A stretch of DNA of 64,000 nt from Methylobacterium sp. Leaf123 (GCF_001423405.1 NZ_LMNS01000012.1:483211-547210); one strand, 5' to 3'; shown: positions 27,901 to 37,307, counted from the stretch's first letter. Translations and numbers: made by a program. Notes: a model not told the origin generated them from the sequence alone.

Positions 27901-28422
27901 CTACTGTCCATAAGGCCGGGCTTGCCGGCCGCGCTTGCGCTGGCTGCCTGTCATGTGACGGCGCCCGTGCGCATCCCAGCGCAGGCTCGGCGCCGGCCCC
28001 GATGGTGCGGCGAGCCGCGCCCGTCGCTGCGCGATCAGCGCCTTGAGCCGTTCGACCCGCTTCTCCTTGCGCGCGCAGTCGCAGGCGCAATCGGGGTCGA
28101 AGCCGTGGGGGCCGCCTTCGCCGGAAAACAGGCTGAGCAACGCCACCACGATCCCGAGGACGCCGATCACGCCGATCACCAGCGCCGGCCATGCGAAGCC
28201 GAGGCCGACGAGGACGGCGATGGCGGCTTTGCCTGCCAGCGTTCCGACCACCTTCACGTTCAGGAGAGCGCCGAAGGTCGCCGCCGCGCCGGCCGATCCG
28301 CGCAGCGCGCGCAGGGTCCACCTGCGGAAACGCTTGCGCGCGACGAGCGCTTCGAGCCGGCGCAGTTCGCGCTCCAGCCGCCGCCGGGCCTGCGCCCGAT
28401 CCTCCACCGCGTTCGCTTGCAC
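27901..28422 (-). CDS. hypothetical membrane protein with Cys cluster
   Basis: 173 residues, not recognised. A charged Arg-rich helix (RRRLERELRRLEALV) leads into two or three hydrophobic segments (TFGALLNVKVVGTL; AIAVLVGLGFAWPALVIGVIG, continuing into VVALLSLF). A CACDCARKEK cluster and a basic C-terminal tail follow. The three closely spaced cysteines could bind metal. GTG 28422 is preceded by a ggggg run close to it; the start is uncertain. It is divergent from the DUF817-like gene and upstream of mcmA on the same strand, but 84 bases away, so co-transcription is possible. Confidence 0.6.
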   Translation of the reverse strand: MQANAVEDRAQARRRLERELRRLEALVARKRFRRWTLRALRGSAGAAATFGALLNVKVVGTLAGKAAIAVLVGLGFAWPALVIGVIGVLGIVVALLSLFSGEGGPHGFDPDCACDCARKEKRVERLKALIAQRRARLAAPSGPAPSLRWDAHGRRHMTGSQRKRGRQARPYGQ

Positions 28423-28538
28423 GCCCCCTCCCCGTTTGCGCTTGCCGCGATGAATGTGTGGCGAGGCAAGCGTGACCGTCAAACCGCCGCTTTCCGCATC
28501 TCGGGTCGAAAGGAGCGCGAGGCGGAAGGTTGGACGGA

Positions 28539-29468
28539 ATGGGGACAGGGCGAAGGGCACCGAGTGCGGCGCGGAACTGGCCGTTCCTGGCGGGCTTCGT
28601 CGCGGCCGAGCGCCGGCTCGGCGAGCGAGCCCAGGCCGCGGGCCGGCTGCCGGCCTTCGCCTACGAATTTCTGAGGTTCGGGGTGAAGCAGGGCTGGGCC
28701 TGCCTGTTCGGCGGCCTCATCTGCGCGCTGCTCATCGGCACGCATCTGTTCTACCCCGCCGATGCGCCGCTCTCGCGCTACGATTTCCTGACGCTCGCCG
28801 CGATCTTGATCCAGGTCGCGCTGCTGGCGCTCGGCATGGAGACCTGGGAGGAGGCCAAGGTCATCGCGCTCTATCACGTCGTCGGGACGGCGATGGAGAT
28901 CTTCAAGACCGGCGTCGGCTCTTGGATCTACCCGGAGGCGAGCCTGCTGCGGATCATGGGCGTGCCGCTGTTCACCGGCTTCATGTATGCCAGCATCGGC
29001 TCTTACATCGCCCGCGTCTGGCGCCTGTTCGACTTCCGCTTCACCCGGCACCCGCCGTTGACCTTCACGCTCCCGCTGGCGGGGGCGATCTACCTCAACT
29101 TTTTCAGCCACCATTACGTGGCCGACCTGCGCGCGATGCTGTTCATCGCGACCGGCCTGCTGTTCGGCGGCACGGTCGTGCACTTCAAGGTCTGGCACGT
29201 GCACCGGAAGATGCCGCTGCTGCTCGGCTTCGTCCTCGTGGCCGGGTTCATCTGGCTTGCCGAGAATATCGGCACGGCGAGCCGCGTCTGGCTCTACCCG
29301 AACCAGGCGGCCGGCTGGTCGCCGGTCTCGGCGGCCAAGCTCGGCTCGTGGTTCCTGCTGATGATCGTGTCCTACGTGCGGGTCACGCTGGTGAACCGGC
29401 CGGAGCCTTACCCCGAGACGGTACCCGCGCGGCCCGCCGATCCGGCTGAGCCGCGTCCCGCGCGCTAG
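28539..29468 (+). CDS. DUF817-like integral membrane protein
   Basis: 309 residues with about eight membrane helices. The conserved core TAMEIFKTGVGSWIYPE, FTGFMYASIGSYIARVWRLF and WLAENIGTASRVWLYPNQ is characteristic of the DUF817 family; His residues (FFSHHYVAD) lie between helices. No biochemical function is established. ATG 28539 follows a ggaagg site nine bases away; TTG 28530 would add three residues. The stop codon lies inside a family B repeat. Confidence 0.75.
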   Translation: MGTGRRAPSAARNWPFLAGFVAAERRLGERAQAAGRLPAFAYEFLRFGVKQGWACLFGGLICALLIGTHLFYPADAPLSRYDFLTLAAILIQVALLALGMETWEEAKVIALYHVVGTAMEIFKTGVGSWIYPEASLLRIMGVPLFTGFMYASIGSYIARVWRLFDFRFTRHPPLTFTLPLAGAIYLNFFSHHYVADLRAMLFIATGLLFGGTVVHFKVWHVHRKMPLLLGFVLVAGFIWLAENIGTASRVWLYPNQAAGWSPVSAAKLGSWFLLMIVSYVRVTLVNRPEPYPETVPARPADPAEPRPAR

Positions 29469-29566
29469 AGCCGTATCCGGTCTGATTGCATCAGGCCGGC
29501 GTCTCTCGGTCTTTGTTCTGACGCGCATTCTTTCGACGAACCGGCGACCGCTTCGTCGGAATGCGC
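29465..29566. repeat. dispersed palindromic repeat, family B, copy 1
   Basis: About 102 bases, closely similar to 32274-32372. Shared parts are ctagag, ctgattgcatcagg, cggcgtctct, tttgtt, then gcgcattctttcgacgaaccgg with cttcgtcggaatgcgc forming an inverted repeat. It begins on the stop codon of the DUF817-like gene. Confidence 0.8.
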
Positions 29567-29579
29567 ATCAAGGCCGCGA

Positions 29580-29795
29580 TCAGTTGACGTAGGTGCGGAT
29601 CCAGTTCGGGGAGAGGATTTCGCCCTCCTCGGTGATGATCCAGGGCTGCTTCGAGGGATCGCCGAGGGCGCCCTTCGCGGCGAGGAGCGCCTCGCGCAGG
29701 GTGCCGTAGCGCTCCGGCTGGGCCAGGGGAGACGAGGCCGGCAGGGTGCGCCAGATCGTCAGATCGGCAGGACGTTCGAGAGCTTCGGTTTCCAT
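29580..29795 (-). CDS. hypothetical small protein
   Basis: 71 residues. An acidic start (METEALERPADLTIWR) is followed by PERYGTLREALLAAKGAL and a closing PWIITEEGEILSPNWI, the look of a small soluble alpha-beta protein. I do not recognise a named family. ATG 29795 has aggaagagcaagag upstream. In-frame codons before it are Arg-rich and probably untranslated. It sits alone between the DUF817-like gene and the HtrA gene. Confidence 0.65.
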   Translation of the reverse strand: METEALERPADLTIWRTLPASSPLAQPERYGTLREALLAAKGALGDPSKQPWIITEEGEILSPNWIRTYVN

Positions 29796-30313
29796 CTCTT
29801 GCTCTTCCTGTTCGAACCGGGACCATTCGCGAAAGGATCGCGGCGACGACGGGCGCCGCTGGGCCGGTATGTACAAAGTTCTAGGGCGATCGAAGCATCT
29901 CTGGGGCGGCTTTGCGATCAATTCGAGTGCTCGATAGCCAATCGATCACCGTTTCGTCGCAGTTCCTCATCTGAACCTTGCCTTGGTTTCGCCAAGAATT
30001 GGTCCAGACCCACCCACCGACGCCTTTTCATCAGTCCGATGACACTGCGTATGAAACAGTATGCAATTGGTTACTCTTCGTAGGGGCATCCCTCGGTGCG
30101 GTGCCGCACCCAGCTTCCCTGTGTAGGAAAGCGGGGATTTGTTGACTGGACGCCACACCGGACACAGCTAAGTCTCAATCACCGGACGCGGGCGCCTGTC
30201 GGCGCGACGGACCTGACTCTCAGGAGTTTGGTGGAGAGAACCTGAACGTAGCCCGTACCGCCGCCGCGGCGCGGGTCGCGTGGTTCAGGGCTGGGCAAGA
30301 GCTGAGGTTGTCG
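29796..30313. other. intergenic region upstream of the HtrA gene
   Basis: 518 bases with lower GC than neighbours between about 29880 and 30080. I find no gene or RNA. A ttgact hexamer at 30141 could be a -35 element for the HtrA gene, but no good -10 follows at the right distance. Transcript starts for both flanking genes must lie here. Confidence 0.4.
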
Positions 30314-31459
30314 GTGCCGGATCGCTTCGTGCGCATTGCCCTGGGCGTGACCCTGGGCCTGCTGATCGCCTTCGTGGCGCAGCCCTACATCCTCGCCTTC
30401 CTCTATTCGGCGGATGCGCCGCGCTCGGTGACGGCGCGCGGTGATCTCGCGGCGGCGGAGAAGACCACCGTCGATCTGTTCGCCCGCGCCTCGCCCTCCG
30501 TCGTCCACGTCTTCGCCCAGGCGGCGGCGCAGGGGCGCGCGCTGATGGAGCCGGACGAAGAGTTCGGCCAGGGTGAGCAGCAGCAGGGCTCGGGCACCCA
30601 GACCGGCACCGGCTTCGTTTGGGACGCGGCCGGCCACGTCGTCACCAACAACCACGTCGTCGAAGCCGCAACGAAGGGCGGCGGCTCGATCTCCGTGCGG
30701 CTCGCCTCCGGTGAAGTGGTCGGGGCGCGGGTCGTTGGCACGGCGCCGAGCTACGATCTCGCCGTGCTCCAACTCGGGCGCGTCGCCAAGATGCCCCCTC
30801 CCCTGGCGGTCGGAACCTCGGCCGACCTCAAGGTCGGGCAATCGGCCTTCGCCATCGGCAACCCGTTCGGCCTCGATCACACGCTGACCACCGGGGTCAT
30901 CAGCGCGCTTCAGCGACGGCTGCCGACGCAAGAGGGCCGCGAATTGTCGGGCGTCATCCAGACGGATGCGGCGATCAATCCGGGCAATTCCGGCGGGCCC
31001 TTGCTCGATTCCGCCGGGCGCCTGATCGGCGTGAACACCGCGATCTTCTCGCCCTCGGGCGCCAGCGCCGGCATCGGCTTTGCGGTGCCGGTCGATGTCG
31101 TGAACCGGGTGGTGCCGGACCTCATCAAGAACGGGCGCGTGCGCAATCCCGGCATCGGCATCATCGCCGGCCAGGAGGCCACCGCCGCCCGGCTCGGCAT
31201 CGACGGGGTCGTGGTGCTGCGGGTGCTCCCCGGCTCGCCCGCGGCGCAGGCCGGGTTGCGCGGCGTCGATCCCCGCACCGGCACGATCGGCGATGTCATC
31301 GTCGGCGCCAACGGCCGCCCAGTCCACCGCTTGTCGGATCTGACCGCCGTGGTCGAGGAAGCGGGTCTCGACCGCCCGGTGAACCTGCTGGTGGAGCGTG
31401 ACGGCCGGGTGCGGTCGGTGCGGGTGAACACCGCGGACGTGGCGCAGACGCGGTTGTAA
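30314..31459 (+). CDS. HtrA/DegQ-type periplasmic serine protease
   Basis: 381 residues. An N-terminal signal-anchor helix (LGVTLGLLIAFVAQPYILAFL) is followed by the trypsin-like domain with the triad H114 (TNNHVVE), D148 (SYDLAVL) and S226 (GNSGGPL). A single PDZ domain (about 275-375) ends the protein. One PDZ makes it DegS/HhoB-like; a role in envelope protein quality control is likely, and regulated proteolysis possible. GTG 30314 lies six bases after a tgagg site; TTG 30308 would overlap that site. It is followed 69 bases on by a J-domain gene on the same strand. Confidence 0.92.
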   Translation: MPDRFVRIALGVTLGLLIAFVAQPYILAFLYSADAPRSVTARGDLAAAEKTTVDLFARASPSVVHVFAQAAAQGRALMEPDEEFGQGEQQQGSGTQTGTGFVWDAAGHVVTNNHVVEAATKGGGSISVRLASGEVVGARVVGTAPSYDLAVLQLGRVAKMPPPLAVGTSADLKVGQSAFAIGNPFGLDHTLTTGVISALQRRLPTQEGRELSGVIQTDAAINPGNSGGPLLDSAGRLIGVNTAIFSPSGASAGIGFAVPVDVVNRVVPDLIKNGRVRNPGIGIIAGQEATAARLGIDGVVVLRVLPGSPAAQAGLRGVDPRTGTIGDVIVGANGRPVHRLSDLTAVVEEAGLDRPVNLLVERDGRVRSVRVNTADVAQTRL

Positions 31460-31528
31460 TCCCGCTCCCCGTCGGCGTGCACCGGATGAGCGCTTTACGC
31501 GCGCACCGAACCGGCCGATGACCGCGGG

Positions 31529-32224
31529 ATGCTCATTGCCCTCGGCCTTCTGGCGCTCCTCGGATTCTGGTGGCTCGGCCGCCGCAATGGGCGCCTGCCC
31601 TTCGGCCTGACAGCACGTCTGCTCGCCGGCTACGCCCTGCTGGCGACGGCCTTCATGCTGTCGCTGCGCGGCAGCTTCATCCCGGCCCTGCTGCTCGGCG
31701 CGGGCGGGCTCTGGCTGTCGGAGGGCGAAGCGGGCGTGATCCGGCGGGTCCGCGCGTGGCGCGGATACCGGGAGCCCCGGCAGGTGCGGACGGCCGCCCT
31801 CGATCTCGACCTCGGCACCGACGGTGCGCCGGTGGACGGGACCGTGCTCGTCGGGCCCTTCGCCGGACGCCGCCTGTCGGCGGTGCCGGCGGAGGCGCTG
31901 ATCGAGCTGGCCGCGCTGCTGAGCGGCAACGACCCCGAGGGCGCCCGCGGGCTAGAGGCGTATCTCGACCGCCGGCAGCCCGGCTGGCGTGTAGACGCTG
32001 ATGGCAACGGAGACCCGCGGCCGGGCGGCGCGGCGAAGCCAGGGTCGATGACGGAGGAGGAGGCCTATCAGGTCCTGGGGCTTGAGCGCGGGGCGTCCCT
32101 GGAGGACGTCCGCACGGCTCATCGGACGCTGATGAAGCGGTTGCATCCCGACCAGGGCGGCAGCGTCGAGCGAGCGGCGCGCGTGAACGCGGCGCGTGAC
32201 AGACTGGTGAACCGACATCGCTAG
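31529..32224 (+). CDS. membrane-anchored J-domain protein
   Basis: 231 residues. One or two N-terminal helices (LIALGLLALLGFWWLG; LLAGYALLATAFMLSL; ALLLGAGGLWL) precede a cytoplasmic linker. A C-terminal J domain (about 175-231) has YQVLGLERGASLEDVRTAHR and the HPD motif at 206-208. The topology and truncated J domain resemble DjlA/Tim14-like proteins, which recruit DnaK to the membrane. The substrate is unknown. It follows the HtrA gene, so the pair could serve envelope quality control together; that is inference. Confidence 0.82.
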   Translation: MLIALGLLALLGFWWLGRRNGRLPFGLTARLLAGYALLATAFMLSLRGSFIPALLLGAGGLWLSEGEAGVIRRVRAWRGYREPRQVRTAALDLDLGTDGAPVDGTVLVGPFAGRRLSAVPAEALIELAALLSGNDPEGARGLEAYLDRRQPGWRVDADGNGDPRPGGAAKPGSMTEEEAYQVLGLERGASLEDVRTAHRTLMKRLHPDQGGSVERAARVNAARDRLVNRHR

Positions 32225-32273
32225 AACTCCACGCGCGTTGTCAGGGTCGATGTGTCGAAGGTCGTCAAAGTCG

Positions 32274-32372
32274 CTAGAGGCGCTGACCTGATGGCATCAG
32301 GTCGGCGTCTCTAGCTTTTTGTTTTGCCGCGCTTTCTTTCGACGAACCGGAATCCACTTCGTCGGAAAGCGC
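32274..32372. repeat. dispersed palindromic repeat, family B, copy 2
   Basis: About 99 bases: ctagaggcgctgacctgatg, gcatcaggtcggcgtctct, tttttgtttt, then gcgctttctttcgacgaa with cttcgtcggaaagcgc as an inverted repeat. It matches copy 1 at 29465 over its whole length. Confidence 0.8.
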
Positions 32373-32450
32373 TCTGGTCGCGGCTTTTCTCCTCGGGCAG
32401 CGACCGGCCGAACGCGCCGGCAGCCGCCCGAGGAAGGCTGTTGGAGCGGA

Positions 32451-33935
32451 TCAGCTCCGGGTCGCGAAGCAGTTGAAGCCGTTCTTCTTCAGCGCGGCGC
32501 AGGCATCCTGCGCGGTGCTCTGTTCGGCAAAGCCCGAGAAGCGGGCGCGGAACAGCGTGGTGCCGCCATGGGTGACGCGCACCGTGTAGGGCGCGGCCTT
32601 GGAGAGCATGCCGGTGCGGCTGCGGGCATCGGCGAGGATCGACTTCGCCTTGTCCTCGTCGTCCATGGCGCCGAGCTGGATCACCCAGGGACTCGGCGTG
32701 ACGGACTTGGCGCTGTCGCTGCGGGCATCCTTCGGCGGGCCCTCGGCCCGGGAGGCGACACCCTCGACGGCGGGCAGGCGGGCAGTCGACTTGCCGGCCG
32801 TGCCGGGGAACGGCGCCTGCGCTGCCGAGCCGGCATAGGCCTGGGCGGCACCCGGCAGAGCCTGAAGGGCGGTGCGGCGCGATCCCGGCGTCGTGGTGGC
32901 CGGCCGGATGTCGAGCGGGGCGTTGCTGGTGGAGCTCGTCGTCTCGATCTCGTCGTCATCCGCCGAGGCGACGACGGTGCGAGTGCGAGAATCGACCTCG
33001 GCGATCACCGCCGGGCGGCCGCGCTCGGCCACCTCGACCACGGGCGCCGTCTGACGGCTGCCGGCAAAGGCGCGGGGCAGGTTGGCGCGGACGAGATCGG
33101 CCATGATCCGGTCGCGGCTCGCGCCCGATTTGCCGCCGAGCACGATCGCGACGATCTGCCGGTCGCCGAGCTTGGCGGCGGTCATCAGGTTGAAGCCGGA
33201 ATCGCGGGTGTAGCCGGTCTTGATCCCGTCCACGCCCTCGACATTGCCGAGCAGCCGGTTGTGGTTACCGATGGTCCGGCCGCGGAAGGCGAAGGAGCGG
33301 GTCTGGAAATAGCGGTAGTAGCGCGGGAAGCGATCCTGGATCGCACGGGCCAGCAGGGTGAGATCGTGGGCCGTGGTGATCTGGTCCGGGTCGGGCAGGC
33401 CCGAAGCGTTGGCGTAGTGGGTGCGGCTCATGCCGAGCGCCTTGGCCTTGCGCGTCATCATCTCGGCAAAGCGCGGCTCGGAGCCGGCGATGTTCTCGCC
33501 GATGGCACAGGCCACGTCGTTGGCCGACTTGGTGACGAGCGCCTTGATCGCCTCCTCGACCGTGACGGTCGAGCCGGGGCGCAAGCCCAGCTTCGACGGC
33601 GCCTGGGCGGCGGCGTTGGCCGAGATGCTGAGCGGCGAGTCGAGGTCGTAGCGCCCCTTCTCCAGCTGCTCGAACAGCATGTAGAGGGTCATCACCTTGG
33701 TGATCGACGCCGGATGGCGCAGGGCGTCCTCGTTGACCGCGTGCAGCGTGCGGCCCGACTTCACGTCCACGACCATCGCGGCGTAGGGCGGGTTGTACCC
33801 GCTCACCGCCTTGCGGGCGTGGCCTCGGCGTTTTGCCTCGGCCGGGTCGGCCACGGCGACGAGAAAACTCGTCGCCAGGAGCAGCACGGCGACAGCGCGG
33901 GACCCTGTGGTGGGCCGGCCTTCTACGCGACGCAT
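32451..33935 (-). CDS. D-alanyl-D-alanine carboxypeptidase with C-terminal SPOR domain
   Basis: 494 residues. A signal peptide ends at about PAEA-KRR (residue 34). The S11 peptidase domain contains S77-I-T-K80, S137-A-N139 and K239-T-G241. A disordered Ala/Pro/Ser linker (about 300-410) leads to a SPOR domain (about 415-494; WVIQLGAMDDEDKAKSIL to NGFNCFATRS), which binds denuded glycan strands at the septum. It trims pentapeptides in the periplasm, probably at division sites. ATG 33935 gives the signal peptide; the longer in-frame start does not. It is divergent from clpS. Confidence 0.94.
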   Translation of the reverse strand: MRRVEGRPTTGSRAVAVLLLATSFLVAVADPAEAKRRGHARKAVSGYNPPYAAMVVDVKSGRTLHAVNEDALRHPASITKVMTLYMLFEQLEKGRYDLDSPLSISANAAAQAPSKLGLRPGSTVTVEEAIKALVTKSANDVACAIGENIAGSEPRFAEMMTRKAKALGMSRTHYANASGLPDPDQITTAHDLTLLARAIQDRFPRYYRYFQTRSFAFRGRTIGNHNRLLGNVEGVDGIKTGYTRDSGFNLMTAAKLGDRQIVAIVLGGKSGASRDRIMADLVRANLPRAFAGSRQTAPVVEVAERGRPAVIAEVDSRTRTVVASADDDEIETTSSTSNAPLDIRPATTTPGSRRTALQALPGAAQAYAGSAAQAPFPGTAGKSTARLPAVEGVASRAEGPPKDARSDSAKSVTPSPWVIQLGAMDDEDKAKSILADARSRTGMLSKAAPYTVRVTHGGTTLFRARFSGFAEQSTAQDACAALKKNGFNCFATRS

Positions 33936-34366
33936 CTCGAAACCTTCGCCTCGACAACCGGACGCTTGAGCCCGGCTGGCACCCTGCACGGACGCCGCCA
34001 TCGGGTCCGCAATCTCTGGCGAAGACGGTAGGATGAACGCGGTTACGCGGCCGTTAATGCCGACCGATCTGGGCGCGAGATCGTCCTTTCGCCACAGGGG
34101 TTAAGCCGATGTTGACGCGATCCGCTCGGCGCGGCCGGCCTCACGGCTTCCGGTCCGCGATGCGGCGTTTCGTCATTGGATCCAATGGCGGTCGAGCCGC
34201 ATTCCGCGCGTGAGCGCAGGCCGGCTGCGCGTTCATTCGGTAAGGACAGTTTCACGCACCTCACTGGCGCAGTCGCCGATCGGCCTATAGATTGCCTGAT
34301 GAGCGTTGCGCCCCTTCCCGGGACGACGGCGCCGAAGGCTGCCAGACCAAGGTCGCTTCGATTCAG
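33936..34366. other. intergenic region between the carboxypeptidase and clpS
   Basis: 431 bases between divergent genes. The only structure I note is a perfect 14-base palindrome, CATTGGATCCAATG at 34174-34187, which could be an operator but has no known match that I recognise. No gene is supported. Confidence 0.35.
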
Positions 34367-34762
34367 ATGTCTTCTAAGCTGATACAGGACAACGTGCAGG
34401 AGGCGGGTCGGGGACGGGTTCCGGTGCGTGCGGCCTCGACCCCGCGCAGCCCCGGCGACGATGACCGTTCGGGCACCGCGATCATCACCCGCACCAAGCC
34501 GCGGGCGAAGCGGCCGAGCCTGTACCGCGTGCTGCTGCTCAACGACGATTACACGCCGATGGAATTCGTCGTGCATGTCGTGGAGCGGTTCTTCAACAAG
34601 AGCCACGACGACGCCTACCAGATCATGATGCACGTCCACCACAATGGTGTGGGGGAGTGCGGCGTGTTCACCTACGAGGTCGCGGAAACGAAAGTGACGC
34701 AGGTGATGGATTTCGCCCGCAAGCACCAACATCCGCTTCAGTGCGTTATGGAAAAGAAATAG
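34367..34762 (+). CDS. clpS: ATP-dependent Clp protease adaptor ClpS
   Basis: 131 residues. A variable N-terminal extension (1-55) is followed by the ClpS core: [19 protein letters not shown], the Asp-Asp pair for N-degron binding, then [23 protein letters not shown]. It delivers N-end-rule substrates to ClpAP. ATG 34367 is used; an upstream in-frame ATG adds a Cys-containing stretch unlike ClpS. It is 22 bases upstream of clpA, its usual partner. This is the long-tailed ClpS1-type rather than the shorter second paralogue found in many alphaproteobacteria. Confidence 0.95.
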   Translation: MSSKLIQDNVQEAGRGRVPVRAASTPRSPGDDDRSGTAIITRTKPRAKRPSLYRVLLLNDDYTPMEFVVHVVERFFNKSHDDAYQIMMHVHHNGVGECGVFTYEVAETKVTQVMDFARKHQHPLQCVMEKK

Positions 34763-34784
34763 GCATCCAGCGAAGGCCAGAGCA

Positions 34785-37268
34785 TTGCCCAGCTTCTCAC
34801 GTAGCCTCGAGCAAGCCCTCCACCGCGCCCTGGCCCTGGCCGGAGAGCGCCGCCACGAATACGCGACCCTCGAACACCTCCTGCTCGCCCTCGTCGATGA
34901 TCAGGATGCCGCCGCGGTGATGCGAGCCTGCAACGTCGAGACCGACGTGCTGCGCCGTAATCTCGTCGAGTATGTCGACACCGAACTCTCGAACCTCACG
35001 GGCGACGGGCGCCAGGACGCCAAGCCGACCGCCGGCTTCCAGCGCGTGATCCAGCGCGCGGTGATCCATGTCCAGTCCTCGGGCCGCGAGGAGGTGACCG
35101 GGGCCAACGTGCTCGTCGCGATCTTCGCCGAGCGCGAGAGCCATGCCGCCTACTTCCTGCAAGAGCAGGACATGACCCGCTACGACGCGGTGAACTACAT
35201 CAGCCACGGCATTGCCAAGCGCCCCGGCGCCTCCGAGGCCAAGCCCGTGCGTGGGGCCGAGGACGAGACCGCGTCCGAGCGTCCCAGCGGCGAGGAGAAC
35301 GAAGCGCGGCCCAAGAAGAAGGGCGATGCGCTCGATGCCTACTGCGTCAACCTCAACAAGAAGGCGCGCGACGGCAAGATCGATCCGCTGATCGGCCGCC
35401 ATTCCGAGGTCGAGCGCACGATCCAGGTGCTCTGCCGCCGCCAGAAGAACAACCCGCTGCTGGTGGGCGATCCCGGCGTCGGCAAGACCGCCATCGCCGA
35501 AGGTCTCGCGCGCAAGATCATCCAGCACGAGGTGCCGGAAGTTCTGGCCGACGCGACCGTCTTCTCCCTCGATATGGGCACGCTGCTCGCAGGCACCCGC
35601 TACCGCGGCGACTTCGAAGAGCGCCTCAAGCAGGTGATGAAGGAGATCGAGGCGCATCCCAACGCCATCATGTTCATCGACGAGATCCACACCGTGATCG
35701 GTGCGGGTGCCACGTCGGGTGGCGCGATGGATGCCTCGAACCTGTTGAAGCCCGCGCTGGCCTCCGGTGCGCTGCGCTGCATCGGCTCGACCACCTACAA
35801 GGAGTACCGCCAGTACTTCGAGAAGGATCGCGCCCTGGTGCGCCGCTTCCAGAAGATCGACGTCAACGAGCCGTCGATCCCGGACACGATCGAGATCCTC
35901 AAGGGGCTGAAGCCGTATTTCGAGGAATTCCACAAGCTCAAATACACCACCGAGGCGGTGAAGGCGGCGGTGGAGCTGTCGGCGCGCTACATCAACGACC
36001 GTAAGCTGCCCGATAAGGCGATCGACGTGATCGACGAAACCGGTGCGTCGCAGATGCTGGTGCCGGAGGCGCGCCGCAAGCGCACCATCGGCGTCAAGGA
36101 GATCGAGACCACCATCGCCACGATGGCGCGCATCCCGCCCAAAACCGTGTCGAAGGACGACGCGGTGGTTCTCAAGAATTTGACCGAGAACCTGAAGCGG
36201 GTCGTCTACGGCCAGACCAACGCCATCGAGGCGCTGACCTCGGCGATCAAGCTCGCCCGGGCCGGCCTGCGCGATCCCGACAAGCCGATCGGCTCCTACC
36301 TGTTCGCCGGCCCGACCGGCGTCGGCAAGACCGAAGCAGCCAAGCAGCTCGCGGCCTCGCTCGGCGTCGAGATGTTGCGGTTCGACATGTCGGAATACAT
36401 GGAGCGCCACACGGTCTCACGGCTGATCGGCGCACCCCCTGGCTATGTCGGCTTCGATCAGGGCGGCCTGCTCACCGACGGGATCGACCAGCACCCGCAT
36501 TGCGTGCTCCTGCTCGATGAGATCGAGAAGGCGCATCCGGACTTGTTCAACATCCTGTTGCAGGTCATGGATCACGGCAAGCTGACCGACCACAACGGCA
36601 AGCAGGTCGATTTCCGCAACGTCATCATCATCATGACGTCGAATGCCGGCGCCTCCGATATGGCTAAGTCGGCCTACGGCTTCACGCAGTCGAAGCGCAC
36701 GGGCGATGATGTGGAGGCGATCAACCGGCTGTTCGCGCCGGAATTCCGCAACCGCCTCGACGCGATCATCTCGTTCGGCCACCTGCCGAAGGAGGTCGTG
36801 GCCAAGGTCGTCGACAAATTCGTGCTTCAGCTCGAAGCCCAGCTCGCCGACCGCAACGTCACGATCGAGCTTTCGGACGAGGCCCGCGAGTGGCTCGTGG
36901 AGAACGGCTACGACGACGCGATGGGCGCTCGCCCCATGGCCCGTCTGATCCAGTCCACGATCAAGACGCCGCTCGCCGACGAGGTGCTGTTCGGCCGCCT
37001 CAAGGACGGCGGTGCCGTCAAGGTGGTGCTGAAGAAGCCGGAGGCCGAGGACGGCAAGGGCAAGGCGGAACTCGGTTTCGAATTCCCCGCCGGACCGGTC
37101 ACGCCGAAGCCGGAGACGGATGTCGCCAACGCGGCCAAGCGCAAGCGCTCCAAGCCGCGTTCGGCGCCGCGGAAGAAGGCAGCCAAGCGTGATGGTGGTC
37201 CCTCCGGCGGCGGTTCGTCCGGTGGCGGCTCCGTCCGCACCGTGCCGAAGGTCCCGCTGAAGGTCTGA
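34785..37268 (+). CDS. clpA: ATP-dependent Clp protease ATP-binding subunit ClpA
   Basis: 827 residues. A Clp N-domain (1-~145) that binds ClpS, then two AAA+ modules: Walker A GDPGVGKTAIAEGLA near 228 and GPTGVGKTEAAKQLA near 510, with matching Walker B (MFIDEIHTVIG, VLLLDEIEKAHPD). A D2-small domain follows. The C-terminus carries an extra ~65 residues of Lys/Ser/Gly-rich tail (KRKRSKPRSAPRKKA) not found in E. coli ClpA. It unfolds substrates for ClpP. clpP is not in the window. A stem-loop follows the stop. Confidence 0.97.
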   Translation: MPSFSRSLEQALHRALALAGERRHEYATLEHLLLALVDDQDAAAVMRACNVETDVLRRNLVEYVDTELSNLTGDGRQDAKPTAGFQRVIQRAVIHVQSSGREEVTGANVLVAIFAERESHAAYFLQEQDMTRYDAVNYISHGIAKRPGASEAKPVRGAEDETASERPSGEENEARPKKKGDALDAYCVNLNKKARDGKIDPLIGRHSEVERTIQVLCRRQKNNPLLVGDPGVGKTAIAEGLARKIIQHEVPEVLADATVFSLDMGTLLAGTRYRGDFEERLKQVMKEIEAHPNAIMFIDEIHTVIGAGATSGGAMDASNLLKPALASGALRCIGSTTYKEYRQYFEKDRALVRRFQKIDVNEPSIPDTIEILKGLKPYFEEFHKLKYTTEAVKAAVELSARYINDRKLPDKAIDVIDETGASQMLVPEARRKRTIGVKEIETTIATMARIPPKTVSKDDAVVLKNLTENLKRVVYGQTNAIEALTSAIKLARAGLRDPDKPIGSYLFAGPTGVGKTEAAKQLAASLGVEMLRFDMSEYMERHTVSRLIGAPPGYVGFDQGGLLTDGIDQHPHCVLLLDEIEKAHPDLFNILLQVMDHGKLTDHNGKQVDFRNVIIIMTSNAGASDMAKSAYGFTQSKRTGDDVEAINRLFAPEFRNRLDAIISFGHLPKEVVAKVVDKFVLQLEAQLADRNVTIELSDEAREWLVENGYDDAMGARPMARLIQSTIKTPLADEVLFGRLKDGGAVKVVLKKPEAEDGKGKAELGFEFPAGPVTPKPETDVANAAKRKRSKPRSAPRKKAAKRDGGPSGGGSSGGGSVRTVPKVPLKV

Positions 37269-37277
37269 ACGCATGGG

Positions 37278-37307
37278 AGAGCGGTCGCTCGGAAGAGTGA
37301 CCGCTCT
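37278..37307 (+). terminator. probable terminator of clpS-clpA
   Basis: A 9-bp perfect stem, agagcggtc (37278-37286) and gaccgctct (37299-37307), encloses a 12-base loop, ten bases after the clpA stop. Only a short tt follows, so termination strength is uncertain. Confidence 0.5.

Noticed and set aside
30141..30169. Sigma-70 promoter for the HtrA gene (ttgact at 30141)
   Set aside because: No acceptable -10 hexamer follows at 16-18 bases, so no promoter is claimed.
34174..34187. Perfect palindrome CATTGGATCCAATG as a named operator
   Set aside because: It matches no binding site I recognise, and a 14-base palindrome can occur by chance in a 64-kb window; kept only as a note in the intergenic entry.
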